Shown here in pieces: positions 1 through 7,587 of a stretch of DNA of 13,833 nucleotides (position 1 is its first letter; every line of letters begins with the position of its first letter). Source of the DNA: an uncultured Eubacteriales bacterium (GTDB lineage Bacteria > Bacillota > Clostridia > Oscillospirales > Oscillospiraceae). Made by a program: the position numbers and the translations under genes. The notes under the pieces are model-generated. The model ran no database searches, had not been told where the DNA came from, and was given only the letters and a program-made list of their open reading frames with translations. The DNA lies in NCBI GenBank assembly GCA_934597725.1, contig CAKTSK010000041.1, positions 1 through 13,833 of the forward strand. Reading direction: 5' to 3'.

Positions 1-1062
1 ATCAAGGCAGTTTTTCATGAGATGTTTGACGAGGCCCTCAAGCGGTACAACGACAAGCAGACCAGGGCAGACCGCAAGATTGAGGACTACTACGAAAAAA
101 TACGTTCCAGCAAGCAGGAAAAGCCGTTCCATGAAATCATCCTGCAAATTGGGAACAAGGACGATATGAGCGCCGACAGCGAGGAAGGCCAGCTTGCAGC
201 GGCGGTGCTGGACGAGTACATGAGGGGCTTCCAGGAGCGCAACCCCCAGCTCCGGGTGTTCTCCGCTCACCTCCACATGGACGAGGCCACGCCCCATCTG
301 CACATCGACTTTGTGCCGTTCACCACCGGGAGCAAGCGGGGCCTGGACACAAGGGTATCTCTCAAACAGGCGTTAGCGGCCCAGGGCTTCAAGGGCGGCA
401 CCAGGGGCGACACGGAGTGGAGCCAGTGGGTGCGCTCGGAGAAAGAACAGCTTGCCGCCGTGATGGAGCGCCACGGGATAGAGTGGGAGGACAAGGGCAC
501 CCACGACAAGCACCTGTCTGTGCTGGACTTCAAAAAGGAGCAGCGGGCGAAAGAGATTGCCGAGCTTGAGGCGGTCAAGGCCAAGAAGCAGGGGCAGGTG
601 GAACAGCAGGAGCAGCGGCTAAAGGAACTGGCCCCGGCCGTGAGGAACATGGAGCAGTTGGCGGCGCAGTTCTCCGACGACCCGGAGCGGATATTGCCGG
701 AGCCAGGGCCGCTGGAGAGCGCCAAGTCCTACCGGGAGAAAAAGGCCAAGCCCCTGCTTGCCAAGATCGTCAAGGTGCTGCGCTCCCTCTACCGGGCCTA
801 TGTCGAGTTGAAAGGGAAGTATGAGCGTTTGCAGGGGGACTATGGTCGGGTACGGGAGGGCAACGCCAACCTGTCCGAACGCTTGCAGGAGATGAAGATG
901 GAGAACAAGGCCCTGCGGGGGACAGTTGCCGATTTTGAGCGGGTAAAGCGGGCTTTTGGCCCGGAGGAAGTGGAAAGGGCCGTTGAGGACGCTAAACGGC
1001 GGGAGGCGGCAGAGAAAGAGCAGAGAAAAGCAAAACGGAAATTTAGCCGGGGAGCAAGGTAA
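1..1062 (+). CDS. MobV-family relaxase (plasmid recombination/mobilization protein), 5' end outside window
   Basis: This relaxase would nick the origin of transfer and lead single-stranded DNA into a recipient cell. The frame is open to base 1, so the N-terminus, with the usual first motif, is missing; the ATG at 22 is probably internal. The diagnostic metal-binding motif HLHMDEATPHLHIDF is encoded at 268-312 and matches the HxDExTPHxH signature of Pre/Mob proteins. Before it comes the segment FHEIILQIGNKDD, also typical of the family. From about base 540 onward the protein is charged and rich in Glu, Lys, Arg and Leu and looks like a long coiled coil, as in other MobV C-termini. The codon use is GC-rich, unlike the arsR gene that follows 89 bases later. 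No terminator is visible after the stop codon. The family call is firm; whether the element is still mobile cannot be judged. Confidence 0.9.
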   Translation: MKAVFHEMFDEALKRYNDKQTRADRKIEDYYEKIRSSKQEKPFHEIILQIGNKDDMSADSEEGQLAAAVLDEYMRGFQERNPQLRVFSAHLHMDEATPHLHIDFVPFTTGSKRGLDTRVSLKQALAAQGFKGGTRGDTEWSQWVRSEKEQLAAVMERHGIEWEDKGTHDKHLSVLDFKKEQRAKEIAELEAVKAKKQGQVEQQEQRLKELAPAVRNMEQLAAQFSDDPERILPEPGPLESAKSYREKKAKPLLAKIVKVLRSLYRAYVELKGKYERLQGDYGRVREGNANLSERLQEMKMENKALRGTVADFERVKRAFGPEEVERAVEDAKRREAAEKEQRKAKRKFSRGAR

Positions 1063-1087
1063 ATCGGAAAATATTTTTGTAAGGCTA

Positions 1088-1116
1088 TTGACAAAACAGA
1101 TTCTTGTGCATATACT
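1088..1116 (+). promoter_or_regulatory. Sigma-A promoter of arsR
   Basis: A perfect -35 box TTGACA (1088-1093) and a -10 box TATACT (1111-1116) are separated by exactly 17 bases. The expected transcription start, near 1123, falls on the left edge of the putative ArsR operator, so a bound repressor would block initiation. Confidence 0.85.
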
Positions 1117-1122
1117 ACACAT

Positions 1123-1138
1123 ATCAATAATTTTTGAT
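1123..1138. promoter_or_regulatory. Putative ArsR operator 1
   Basis: ATCAATAATTTTTGAT has perfect 5-bp arms (ATCAA/TTGAT) around 6 bases. It sits between the arsR -10 box and its ribosome binding site. ArsR/SmtB repressors typically bind AT-rich imperfect 12-2-12-like palindromes at their own promoter. A 15-of-16 match recurs at 1508-1523. Confidence 0.65.
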
Positions 1139-1151
1139 TTGAGGTGGTCAC

Positions 1152-1439
1152 ATGGGAACGCACCAGGAAAACGCAAAAGTATTCAAAGCCCTATGCGACC
1201 CAAAACGTCTTGCCATTCTGGAACAACTGCGAAGCGGTGAAAAATGCGCCTGTGTTTTGCAGGAACCAATGGACTTGACGCAATCTGGCCTGTCCTATCA
1301 CATGAAAGTCTTATGTGATTCTGGACTTGTTGTAAGCCGCCAGGAGGGCAAATGGACGCATTACCGTTTGAGTGAGACTGGCAGGGACAAAGCTGTGAAG
1401 TTGCTACTGGCCATTACTACACCAGATGTAGTCCAGTAG
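1152..1439 (+). CDS. arsR: ArsR/SmtB-family metal(loid)-responsive repressor
   Basis: A 95-residue winged-helix repressor, expected to sit on DNA until a thiophilic ion binds. The recognition helix region reads LTQSGLSYHMKVLCDSGLV (residues 42-60), close to the ArsR consensus. Residues 31-35 read KCACV, giving Cys32 and Cys34 in the alpha-3 position, as in the As(III)/Sb(III) sites of classical ArsR (ELCVCDL). The third classical Cys, at 37, is Gln here, but Cys15 and Cys55 are also present. The start is supported by GAGGTGG at 1141-1147, four bases before the ATG. It has a perfect promoter and probable autoregulation through the palindrome at 1123-1138. The inducer is most likely arsenite, antimonite or an organoarsenical, but the sequence does not prove this. 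Confidence 0.9.
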   Translation: MGTHQENAKVFKALCDPKRLAILEQLRSGEKCACVLQEPMDLTQSGLSYHMKVLCDSGLVVSRQEGKWTHYRLSETGRDKAVKLLLAITTPDVVQ

Positions 1440-1461
1440 GGCAGATGTTTTTTATGTGATA

Positions 1462-1494
1462 GATAAACGCCATCATAGTGAGGTGGCGTTTATC
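1462..1494 (+). terminator. Hairpin between arsR and the permease gene (attenuator or weak terminator)
   Basis: GATAAACGCCA (1462-1472) and TGGCGTTTATC (1484-1494) form a perfect 11-bp stem with an 11-base loop. The sequence after it (TTAAAC) lacks a proper U tract, so termination should be partial at most. The hairpin may stabilise the arsR message or set the ratio of repressor to permease. Confidence 0.5.
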
Positions 1495-1507
1495 TTAAAC
1501 ACATAAC

Positions 1508-1523
1508 ATCAAAAATTTTTGAT
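1508..1523. promoter_or_regulatory. Putative ArsR operator 2
   Basis: ATCAAAAATTTTTGAT is a perfect 16-bp palindrome that differs from operator 1 at a single base. It lies 34 bases before the permease start codon. A TATGTT at 1523-1528 could serve as a -10 box, but no good -35 box is present. The site may repress an internal promoter or act as a roadblock to read-through from arsR. Confidence 0.6.
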
Positions 1524-1557
1524 ATGTTGTCCAACAATTTGAAAGTGAGGTTTTTTT

Positions 1558-2559
1558 ATGGGCGTATGGCAGTTTATCCAAGACCAAGTTTTAGGCATGA
1601 AATGGCTGAATGAGCTGATTGGCAAGGGCCTTTCCCTACTGAGCCTGGACATAGGAGAACGTGTAGGGGGCAGTATTCAATTTTTCCTCTATGACACGCT
1701 GAAAATCACAGTTCTGCTGTGCTTCTTGATTTTCGTGATTTCCTACATCCAAAGTTATTTCCCGCCGGAGCGCAGTAAGCGGATATTGGGGCGGTTCCAT
1801 GGCATTGGGGCAAACATCATCTCTGCGTTGCTGGGTACGGTGACGCCCTTTTGCTCTTGCTCGTCCATCCCGCTGTTTATCGGCTTTACCAGCGCCGGGC
1901 TGCCGCTGGGGGTTACATTCTCGTTCCTGATTTCCTCTCCAATGGTAGACCTGGGCAGCCTTATCCTCCTAATAAGCATTTTCGGTGCTAAAGTTGCAAT
2001 TATCTATGTGGTAGTCGGCTTGTTGATCGCTGTGGTAGGCGGCACCCTGATTGAGAAGCTTCACATGGAGCCTTATGTAGAGGAATTTATCCGCAATGCT
2101 GGCGGCGTGGACATTGAATCCCCAACACTGACCAAACGGGAACGAGTTCAGTTTGCCAAAGAACAGGTCGTTTCCACATTCAAGAAAGTATTCCCTTATA
2201 TCCTGGTCGGCGTGGGTATTGGTGCATTCATTCACAACTGGATTCCAGAAAGCTGGATTGAAGCGGTGTTAGGCGGCAACAATCCGTTTGGGGTTGTCCT
2301 TGCCACGCTGGTGGGTGTACCCATGTATGCGGATATTTTCGGCACTATCCCGGTGGCGGAGGCCCTGCTCTATAAGGGCGCACAGCTTGGCACAATTCTG
2401 TCTTTTATGATGGCTGTCACAACACTGAGTCTGCCGTCCTTGATTATGCTCCGCAAGGCCGTGAAGCCGAAGCTGCTGGCACTGTTCATTAGCGTCTGCA
2501 CCATTGGCATTATCATTGTCGGTTATCTGTTCAATGCGTTCCAATTTTTGCTGATATGA
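1558..2559 (+). CDS. ArsP-like permease (COG0701/DUF318 family), probable metal(loid) efflux
   Basis: A 333-residue polytopic membrane protein. Long hydrophobic stretches lie around residues 45-65, 85-130, 140-162, 215-232, 240-260, 280-298 and 308-333. The family signature TPFCSCSSIPLFIGF starts at residue 96 and places Cys99 and Cys101 in the membrane; LISSPMVD follows. A second conserved block, GVPMYADIFGTIPVAEALL, lies in the C-terminal half. Members include ArsP, which exports trivalent organoarsenicals, and the YraQ/SO_0444 group, for which copper or zinc export has been proposed, so the substrate is unsettled. GTGAGG (1545-1550) precedes the ATG by seven T residues. The gene sits between an arsR repressor and a redox-active thioredoxin-fold gene 21 bases downstream, a combination that favours a thiol-reactive metalloid. 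Confidence 0.85.
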   Translation: MGVWQFIQDQVLGMKWLNELIGKGLSLLSLDIGERVGGSIQFFLYDTLKITVLLCFLIFVISYIQSYFPPERSKRILGRFHGIGANIISALLGTVTPFCSCSSIPLFIGFTSAGLPLGVTFSFLISSPMVDLGSLILLISIFGAKVAIIYVVVGLLIAVVGGTLIEKLHMEPYVEEFIRNAGGVDIESPTLTKRERVQFAKEQVVSTFKKVFPYILVGVGIGAFIHNWIPESWIEAVLGGNNPFGVVLATLVGVPMYADIFGTIPVAEALLYKGAQLGTILSFMMAVTTLSLPSLIMLRKAVKPKLLALFISVCTIGIIIVGYLFNAFQFLLI

Positions 2560-2580
2560 ATTTTATAGGAGGAATCAATT

Positions 2581-2925
2581 ATGGGACTGTTCAGTAAGAA
2601 GAAAGAAGAAACAAAATCCTGTTGCTGTGGCGGTAACTGCACCCCGGAAACAATGGCACAGGCAGAGGCGGCAAAAGCCGCTGTCGGGGTTAAGGTACTG
2701 GGAACCGGGTGCGCCAAATGCAACGCCCTGGAAAATGCTGTTCGTGCCGCTCTCACAGAGCTGGGGATGGATACTACGATTGACCATGTGACGGACTTCA
2801 CGCAGATCGCCGCCTACGGGGTCATGACCACGCCGGCGCTGGTGGTGGATGGAAAAGTGGTGTCCTATGGCAAGGTATTAAAGAAAGAAGAAGCGAAAGA
2901 GCTAATCCAGAAAGTAAGAGGGTAA
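2581..2925 (+). CDS. Thioredoxin-fold 'redox-active disulfide protein 2' with an N-terminal cysteine cluster
   Basis: A 114-residue cytoplasmic protein with no signal peptide. Residues 37-113 match the small thioredoxin-like family related to TIGR00412: beta strand VKVLGTG, then the CAKC redox motif (Cys44-Cys47), then MTTPALVVDGKVVSYGK with the cis-Pro loop. Family members often lie next to COG0701 permeases. The N-terminal 35 residues are an extension with a Lys-rich start and a CCCGGNC cluster (residues 14-20), giving four more thiols that could hold a soft metal ion. GGAGG at 2568-2572 is well placed before the ATG. It is probably co-transcribed with the permease and might reduce or deliver its substrate; that role is inferred from position. 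The operon ends 15 bases downstream at a strong terminator. Confidence 0.85.
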   Translation: MGLFSKKKEETKSCCCGGNCTPETMAQAEAAKAAVGVKVLGTGCAKCNALENAVRAALTELGMDTTIDHVTDFTQIAAYGVMTTPALVVDGKVVSYGKVLKKEEAKELIQKVRG

Positions 2926-2939
2926 AAAGTAAATCTGTG

Positions 2940-2972
2940 GCGGGGGAATGTGGTTGCATTTCCCCGCTTTTT
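2940..2972 (+). terminator. Rho-independent terminator of the arsR-permease-thioredoxin operon
   Basis: GCGGGGGAATG (2940-2950) pairs with CATTTCCCCGC (2957-2967) over 11 bp with one G-U pair, a 6-base loop and TTTTT directly after it. Confidence 0.9.
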
Positions 2973-2982
2973 GTGGTATAGT
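2954..2982 (+). promoter_or_regulatory. Possible promoter nested in the terminator
   Basis: TTGCAT (2954-2959) and TATAGT (2977-2982) are 17 bases apart. Transcription would begin near 2989 and run to the hairpin at 3256-3295 without a well-supported gene in between. The match is decent but could be chance, because the -35 box lies inside the terminator stem. Confidence 0.35.
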
Positions 2983-3026
2983 TACACTCGTAAACCAGCA
3001 GAACAAATAGTAAGCCCCTCCCTCCC

Positions 3027-3055
3027 GTTATCATGGCTGATAACAATTTGATAAC
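3027..3055. repeat. GTTATCA/TGATAAC dyad with a third half-site
   Basis: GTTATCA (3027-3033) and TGATAAC (3038-3044) form a perfect 7-bp inverted repeat around 4 bases. A further TGATAAC follows at 3049-3055, 11 bases (one helical turn) after the second arm. The geometry suggests a protein binding site, for a repressor or a recombinase. Confidence 0.5.
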
Positions 3056-3105
3056 AGCCCATCGTATAGGCTGGATAATATGGATATATCAAATAATCAA
3101 AAGAA

Positions 3106-3153
3106 CTGGGTATCATATTTCTAAAGCAAAATCCGTTAAAATATGATACCCAG
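3106..3153. repeat. Perfect 15-bp inverted repeat
   Basis: CTGGGTATCATATTT (3106-3120) is matched exactly by AAATATGATACCCAG (3139-3153) around an 18-base centre. No T tract follows, so it is not an ordinary terminator. It could be a recombinase core site, an operator, a small mobile-element end, or a stem in a short RNA. Confidence 0.7.
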
Positions 3154-3255
3154 CAACGAATGGGAATAATCTCAGCGCCCTGAAAAAGCCCGGAATGATT
3201 GGATCTTCTAAGGTTTGACGCCCTTCGCGACAACACTTTGTCAAAGTTCATAAGC

Positions 3256-3295
3256 AAAGAGCTAACTGATTTTCACGAAGTCAGTTAGCTCTTTT
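3256..3295 (+). terminator. Strong hairpin terminator
   Basis: AAAGAGCTAACTGA (3256-3269) and TCAGTTAGCTCTTT (3281-3294) form a perfect 14-bp stem with an 11-base loop, followed by the end of a TTTT run. There is no obvious gene directly upstream on either strand, so it either ends a non-coding transcript or is left over from a displaced neighbour. Confidence 0.75.
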
Positions 3296-3390
3296 GGCAT
3301 TTGAGCGGCCTAAAAACATTAAAAGGGCCTTGCGTCCTTCTCAGGCGCTGCGCGGATGACATTAAGTGAAACCGAGAGGGAAGAAAAGGT

Positions 3391-3419
3391 TTGCCAAACG
3401 GTAGAAAAGCAGGTATACT
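3391..3419 (+). promoter_or_regulatory. Promoter of the rRNA methyltransferase gene
   Basis: TTGCCA (3391-3396) and TATACT (3414-3419) are spaced by 17 bases, 38 bases ahead of the start codon. Confidence 0.75.
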
Positions 3420-3456
3420 TTTTACCGGCGAAAGACAGAGAAGGAGGAACTGACCC

Positions 3457-4605
3457 ATGGAAAAACTGACCTTTGTGATCCCCACCCTGCTGGGCGTGGA
3501 GGGATTGACCGCAGACGAGCTGCGCCATATGGGGATGGAGGGGGTCCGGGTGGAGAACGGCCGGGTGTTCTGCCAGGGCGTCCCCGGCGACATCCCGCGC
3601 CTGAATCTCCGTCTGCGCACCGGGGAACGAGTCCTGGTGCTGCTGGGGACCTTTCCGGCGGCAACGTTTGAAGAACTGTTTCAGGGGACCAAGGGTCTGC
3701 CCTGGGAAGCGGTGATCCCGGCCAACGGGGCCTTCCCGGTCAAAGGGTTCAGCCTGAACTCTGCCCTGCACAGCGTGCCGGCCTGCCAGTCCATCGTGAA
3801 AAAGGCTGTGGCGACCCGGCTGGGGCAGGCGTATCACCAAACGACCCTGCCGGAGGACGGCCCTCTCTATCAGGTCCAGTTTTCGATCATGAAGGACAGG
3901 GCGTCTCTGATGCTGGACACCACCGGCCCCGGCCTCTATAAGCGCGGGTACCGGGCTGTAGGCGTGGCGGCCCCCTTGCGGGAGACGCTGGCGGCAGCGA
4001 TGGTCCTGCTGTCGGGATACCGGGGGAGAGATCCCTTCTGCGATCCCTTCTGTGGTTCGGGGACCATCGTCATCGAGGCGGCGCTCATCGCCAAGAACCG
4101 GGCGCCGGGGCTGAACCGGACCTTTTCGGCTCAGAAGTGGGCCTGGCTGCCGTCCCAGACCTGGGTAGACGCGGCAGGGGAGGCCATGGACCTGGAATAT
4201 GACGGAGACTACGACCTCTGGGGCGGCGATCTGGACCCGGCGGCCGTGAGCATCGCCCGGGAAAACGCAGAAAAGGCAGAAGTAGAGGACCTGGTCCGCT
4301 TTACCCAGGCCGATGCCCGCCGGTTTTCCCGCACCGAGCCGTATGGGCGCATCGTGACCAACCCGCCCTATGGAGAGCGGCTGATGCAGCGGCAGGAAGC
4401 GGAGGAATTATACCGGGATTTTGGCAGGGCGACAATGGGACTGCCAACAGGATGGCGAATGAACATCCTCTCTTCCCACACAGAATTTGAACGGACTTTT
4501 GGCCGGACCGCAGACAAAAAGAGAAAGCTTTACAACGGAATGATCAAGTGCGATCTCTTCCAATACAATAAAAAGAAGGGAACAACGCCTGGAAACCGCT
4601 CCTGA
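3457..4605 (+). CDS. THUMP-domain class I SAM-dependent RNA methyltransferase (RlmL N-half/YpsC type)
   Basis: This 382-residue enzyme should transfer a methyl group from S-adenosylmethionine to a guanine N2 in 23S rRNA; the E. coli RlmL homologue makes m2G2445. Residues 1-160 correspond to the ferredoxin-like and THUMP RNA-binding part. The catalytic Rossmann fold follows, with DPFCGSGT (196-203) as the SAM-binding loop, GGDLDPAAV as the acidic ribose-binding strand, and NPPYGER (302-308) as the N-methyltransferase catalytic motif. The length matches stand-alone Firmicutes YpsC-like proteins, not the two-domain E. coli fusion. AAGGAGG (3441-3447) lies nine bases before the ATG. It is monocistronic: its own promoter lies upstream, and groES downstream has a separate heat-shock promoter. 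The family is clear; the exact target base is inferred from homologues. Confidence 0.9.
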   Translation: MEKLTFVIPTLLGVEGLTADELRHMGMEGVRVENGRVFCQGVPGDIPRLNLRLRTGERVLVLLGTFPAATFEELFQGTKGLPWEAVIPANGAFPVKGFSLNSALHSVPACQSIVKKAVATRLGQAYHQTTLPEDGPLYQVQFSIMKDRASLMLDTTGPGLYKRGYRAVGVAAPLRETLAAAMVLLSGYRGRDPFCDPFCGSGTIVIEAALIAKNRAPGLNRTFSAQKWAWLPSQTWVDAAGEAMDLEYDGDYDLWGGDLDPAAVSIARENAEKAEVEDLVRFTQADARRFSRTEPYGRIVTNPPYGERLMQRQEAEELYRDFGRATMGLPTGWRMNILSSHTEFERTFGRTADKKRKLYNGMIKCDLFQYNKKKGTTPGNRS

Positions 4606-4671
4606 TCAAACGGGTTGGAAAAATGCACAAAAAAGGATTTCAATTCCAGCTGCTTTTCAGAAATTTCAATG

Positions 4672-4700
4672 TTGCGGAATTGGCACAAGGAAGGTATTAT
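4672..4700 (+). promoter_or_regulatory. groESL promoter
   Basis: TTGCGG (4672-4677) and TATTAT (4695-4700) are 17 bases apart; an overlapping TATAAT begins at 4698. Transcription should start near 4707, just before the CIRCE operator, which is the classic HrcA arrangement. Confidence 0.75.
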
Positions 4701-4710
4701 AATACTTGTG

Positions 4711-4737
4711 TTAGCACTCAGACAAAAAGAGTGCTAA
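4711..4737. promoter_or_regulatory. CIRCE element (HrcA operator)
   Basis: TTAGCACTC (4711-4719), nine bases, then GAGTGCTAA (4729-4737): an exact match to the CIRCE consensus TTAGCACTC-N9-GAGTGCTAA. HrcA bound here represses groESL until heat or misfolded protein draws the chaperonin away. The hrcA gene is not in this window. Confidence 0.98.
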
Positions 4738-4790
4738 GATAACTCAGAAAACACCATTTTTAGACATAGACTCGAAGGAGGAACCTCAAA

Positions 4791-5078
4791 ATGACATTGA
4801 AACCTCTGGCTGACCGCGTTGTGATCAAGCGTCTGGAAGCAGAAGAAACCACCAAGGGCGGCATCATCCTGACCGCCGCTTCCAAGGAAAAGCCCGACCT
4901 GTCCATCGTCGTGGCCGTCGGCCCCGGCGGCCTGGTGGACGGCAAGGAAGTGAAGATGATCCTCAAGCCCGGCGACAAGGTCATCACCAGCAAGTATATG
5001 GGCACGGAAGTCAAGATCGACGGCGAGCAGCTGACCATCGTCAAGCAGAGCGACGTGGTCGCTATCGTGGAAGACTGA
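4791..5078 (+). CDS. groES: Co-chaperonin GroES (Hsp10)
   Basis: A 95-residue subunit of the heptameric lid that closes the GroEL folding chamber in the cytoplasm. It begins with the family-typical LKPLADRVVIKR, followed by the mobile loop EETTKGGIILT (residues 18-28), whose Ile-Ile-Leu tip docks on GroEL. The segment KPGDKVITSKYMGTEVKIDG near residues 59-78 is the conserved beta-barrel part, and the protein ends VVAIVED. Length and motifs fit an intact protein. AAGGAGG (4775-4781) lies nine bases before the ATG. It is the first gene of a two-gene operon, 38 bases ahead of groEL, under the CIRCE element at 4711-4737. Confidence 0.98.
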   Translation: MTLKPLADRVVIKRLEAEETTKGGIILTAASKEKPDLSIVVAVGPGGLVDGKEVKMILKPGDKVITSKYMGTEVKIDGEQLTIVKQSDVVAIVED

Positions 5079-5116
5079 TCGTTTCGTTGTTTGTTTGAAA
5101 AAGGAGAAGATGCACT

Positions 5117-6754
<1,638 letters not shown>

Positions 6755-6792
6755 GATACCACACGGCGGCGAGGATTCGTCGGTCCGTACCC

Positions 6793-6822
6793 AAAGACGC
6801 ACCGAACCTTCGGTGCGTCTTT
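6793..6822. terminator. groESL terminator
   Basis: AAAGACGCACCGAA (6793-6806) and TTCGGTGCGTCTTT (6809-6822) form a perfect inverted repeat with a two-base centre, so the real loop takes in the innermost pairs. The arms begin with A3 and end in T3, which makes it short on U but usable in either direction. Confidence 0.8.
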
Positions 6823-6863
6823 GCCGTATCGGAAAAGAAGGCTGTGCAAGGGTTGCACTGCTA

Positions 6864-6872
6864 TGCTATAAT
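6864..6872 (+). promoter_or_regulatory. Extended -10 promoter of the amidotransferase-radical SAM-GTPase run
   Basis: TGCTATAAT combines a perfect -10 box (6867-6872) with the extended TGn motif; the -35 region is weak. It lies 48 bases before the first start codon and is the only clear promoter ahead of the six genes that follow. Confidence 0.7.
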
Positions 6873-6920
6873 GAAAAAAGACGCGGCCTGTGTGCTGCCA
6901 ATGAGATTGGAGGAATGTCT

Positions 6921-7586
6921 GTGAAACCTCGTATTTTGATTTCCCGCTCTCCTGAGTCCAGCGGCCTGTATGAGGCGGCGGTAGAGAAGGCAGGGGGAGA
7001 ACCGCTCTCCTTCCATTGCCCCGACCCGGAGCTGGAATTTGATGCGCTGATCCTGGCAGGCGGCGGAGACGTCGATCCGGCGGAGTTTTTCGAGGCCAAT
7101 GAGGGGTCCCGGGAGATCGACGGCCCCCGGGACCAGGCAGAGCTGGCCCTCATGAACCGCTGCGTGTATGAGAACAAGCCGGTGCTCGGCATTTGCCGGG
7201 GCCATCAGGTGGTGAACATCGCCATGGGTGGGAACATCTATCAGGATCTGCCTCCCAAAGTGCGGGAGATCCATGAGCAGACGCCGGCCGGGGAAAGCCG
7301 GTACCATTCCGTCCAGCTGGGGACCATGACGATGCTGGGGGACCTTTATGGTTCCCAGATGGTGGTCAACAGCTCCCACCATCAGGCCAACCGCGCCTTC
7401 GGCCAGGGCCTGTATGCCACGGCCTGGGATGAGATCGGCGTGGTGGAGGCCATGCAGCACAGCAGCCTGCCGATCTGGACCGTTCAGTTCCATCCCGAGC
7501 AGATGACGGGGGAGGACGGGACGCCGGACGGCCAGAAGATCTTTGACTTTTTCCTGGAGCAGTGCCGCAAGCACTGCGGCATGTGA
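6921..7586 (+). CDS. Class I glutamine amidotransferase-like hydrolase (peptidase C26, gamma-glutamyl-GABA hydrolase type)
   Basis: A 221-residue cytoplasmic hydrolase of the PuuD/peptidase C26 family, which cleaves gamma-glutamyl amide bonds. The triad is complete: Cys92 in GICRGHQ, with His191 and Glu193 in QFHPEQ. The family block LILAGGGDVDP lies upstream and the substrate-loop sequence VNSSHHQ lies between them. I chose the GTG at 6921 because GGAGG (6909-6913) is seven bases before it. The in-frame ATG at 6915 is only one base from that site, and an in-frame ATG at 6813 lies inside the groESL terminator and ahead of the promoter. The real substrate is unknown, since members act on polyamine derivatives, folate or peptide intermediates. 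One base separates it from the next gene. Confidence 0.88.
   Translation: MKPRILISRSPESSGLYEAAVEKAGGEPLSFHCPDPELEFDALILAGGGDVDPAEFFEANEGSREIDGPRDQAELALMNRCVYENKPVLGICRGHQVVNIAMGGNIYQDLPPKVREIHEQTPAGESRYHSVQLGTMTMLGDLYGSQMVVNSSHHQANRAFGQGLYATAWDEIGVVEAMQHSSLPIWTVQFHPEQMTGEDGTPDGQKIFDFFLEQCRKHCGM
7563..7581 (+). other. Small hairpin at the gene junction ahead of the Smr gene
   Basis: TGCCGCA (7563-7569) and TGCGGCA (7575-7581) form a 7-bp stem with a 5-base loop. It covers the place where a ribosome binding site for the next gene would be, which suggests translational coupling: ribosomes finishing the upstream gene would open the stem. Confidence 0.4.
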
Positions 7587-7587
7587 G

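Larger units (their letters stand above)
1..2972. mobile_element. Probable part of a mobilizable element carrying a metal/metalloid cassette
   Basis: A MobV-type relaxase gene lies directly beside an arsR-permease-thioredoxin cassette, and the base composition differs from the GC-rich housekeeping genes that begin near 3457. Relaxase genes of this family occur on plasmids and on mobilizable transposons such as Tn4451. The left end is outside the window. The right end is uncertain and may lie anywhere from the terminator at 2972 to about 3320. No integrase, transposase or target-site duplication was seen, so the extent is inferred. Confidence 0.4.
2973..3390. other. Gene-poor junction region
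   Basis: No frame here has both a ribosome binding site and recognisable protein features. The left two thirds are AT-richer than the resident genes and hold clustered dyads (3027-3055, 3106-3153, 3214-3245) and a strong hairpin (3256-3295). Composition changes to the GC-rich resident type near 3300-3330. The region may contain the right end of the mobile element and the terminator of a former upstream neighbour. Both are inferences. Confidence 0.5.

Noticed and set aside
3033..3146. A 37-residue + strand reading frame beginning MADNNLITAHRIGW
   Set aside because: It has no ribosome binding site (the upstream bases are C-rich), it overlaps two inverted repeats, and it resembles no family I recognise.
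2982..3257. A 91-codon - strand frame in the junction region
   Set aside because: There is no promoter or ribosome binding site, its start lies in the hairpin region, and no recognisable domain is present.
6813..6920. An upstream extension of the peptidase C26 gene to the ATG at 6813 or 6915
   Set aside because: The first lies within the groESL terminator and before the promoter. The second is one base from the ribosome binding site, while the GTG at 6921 has ideal spacing.
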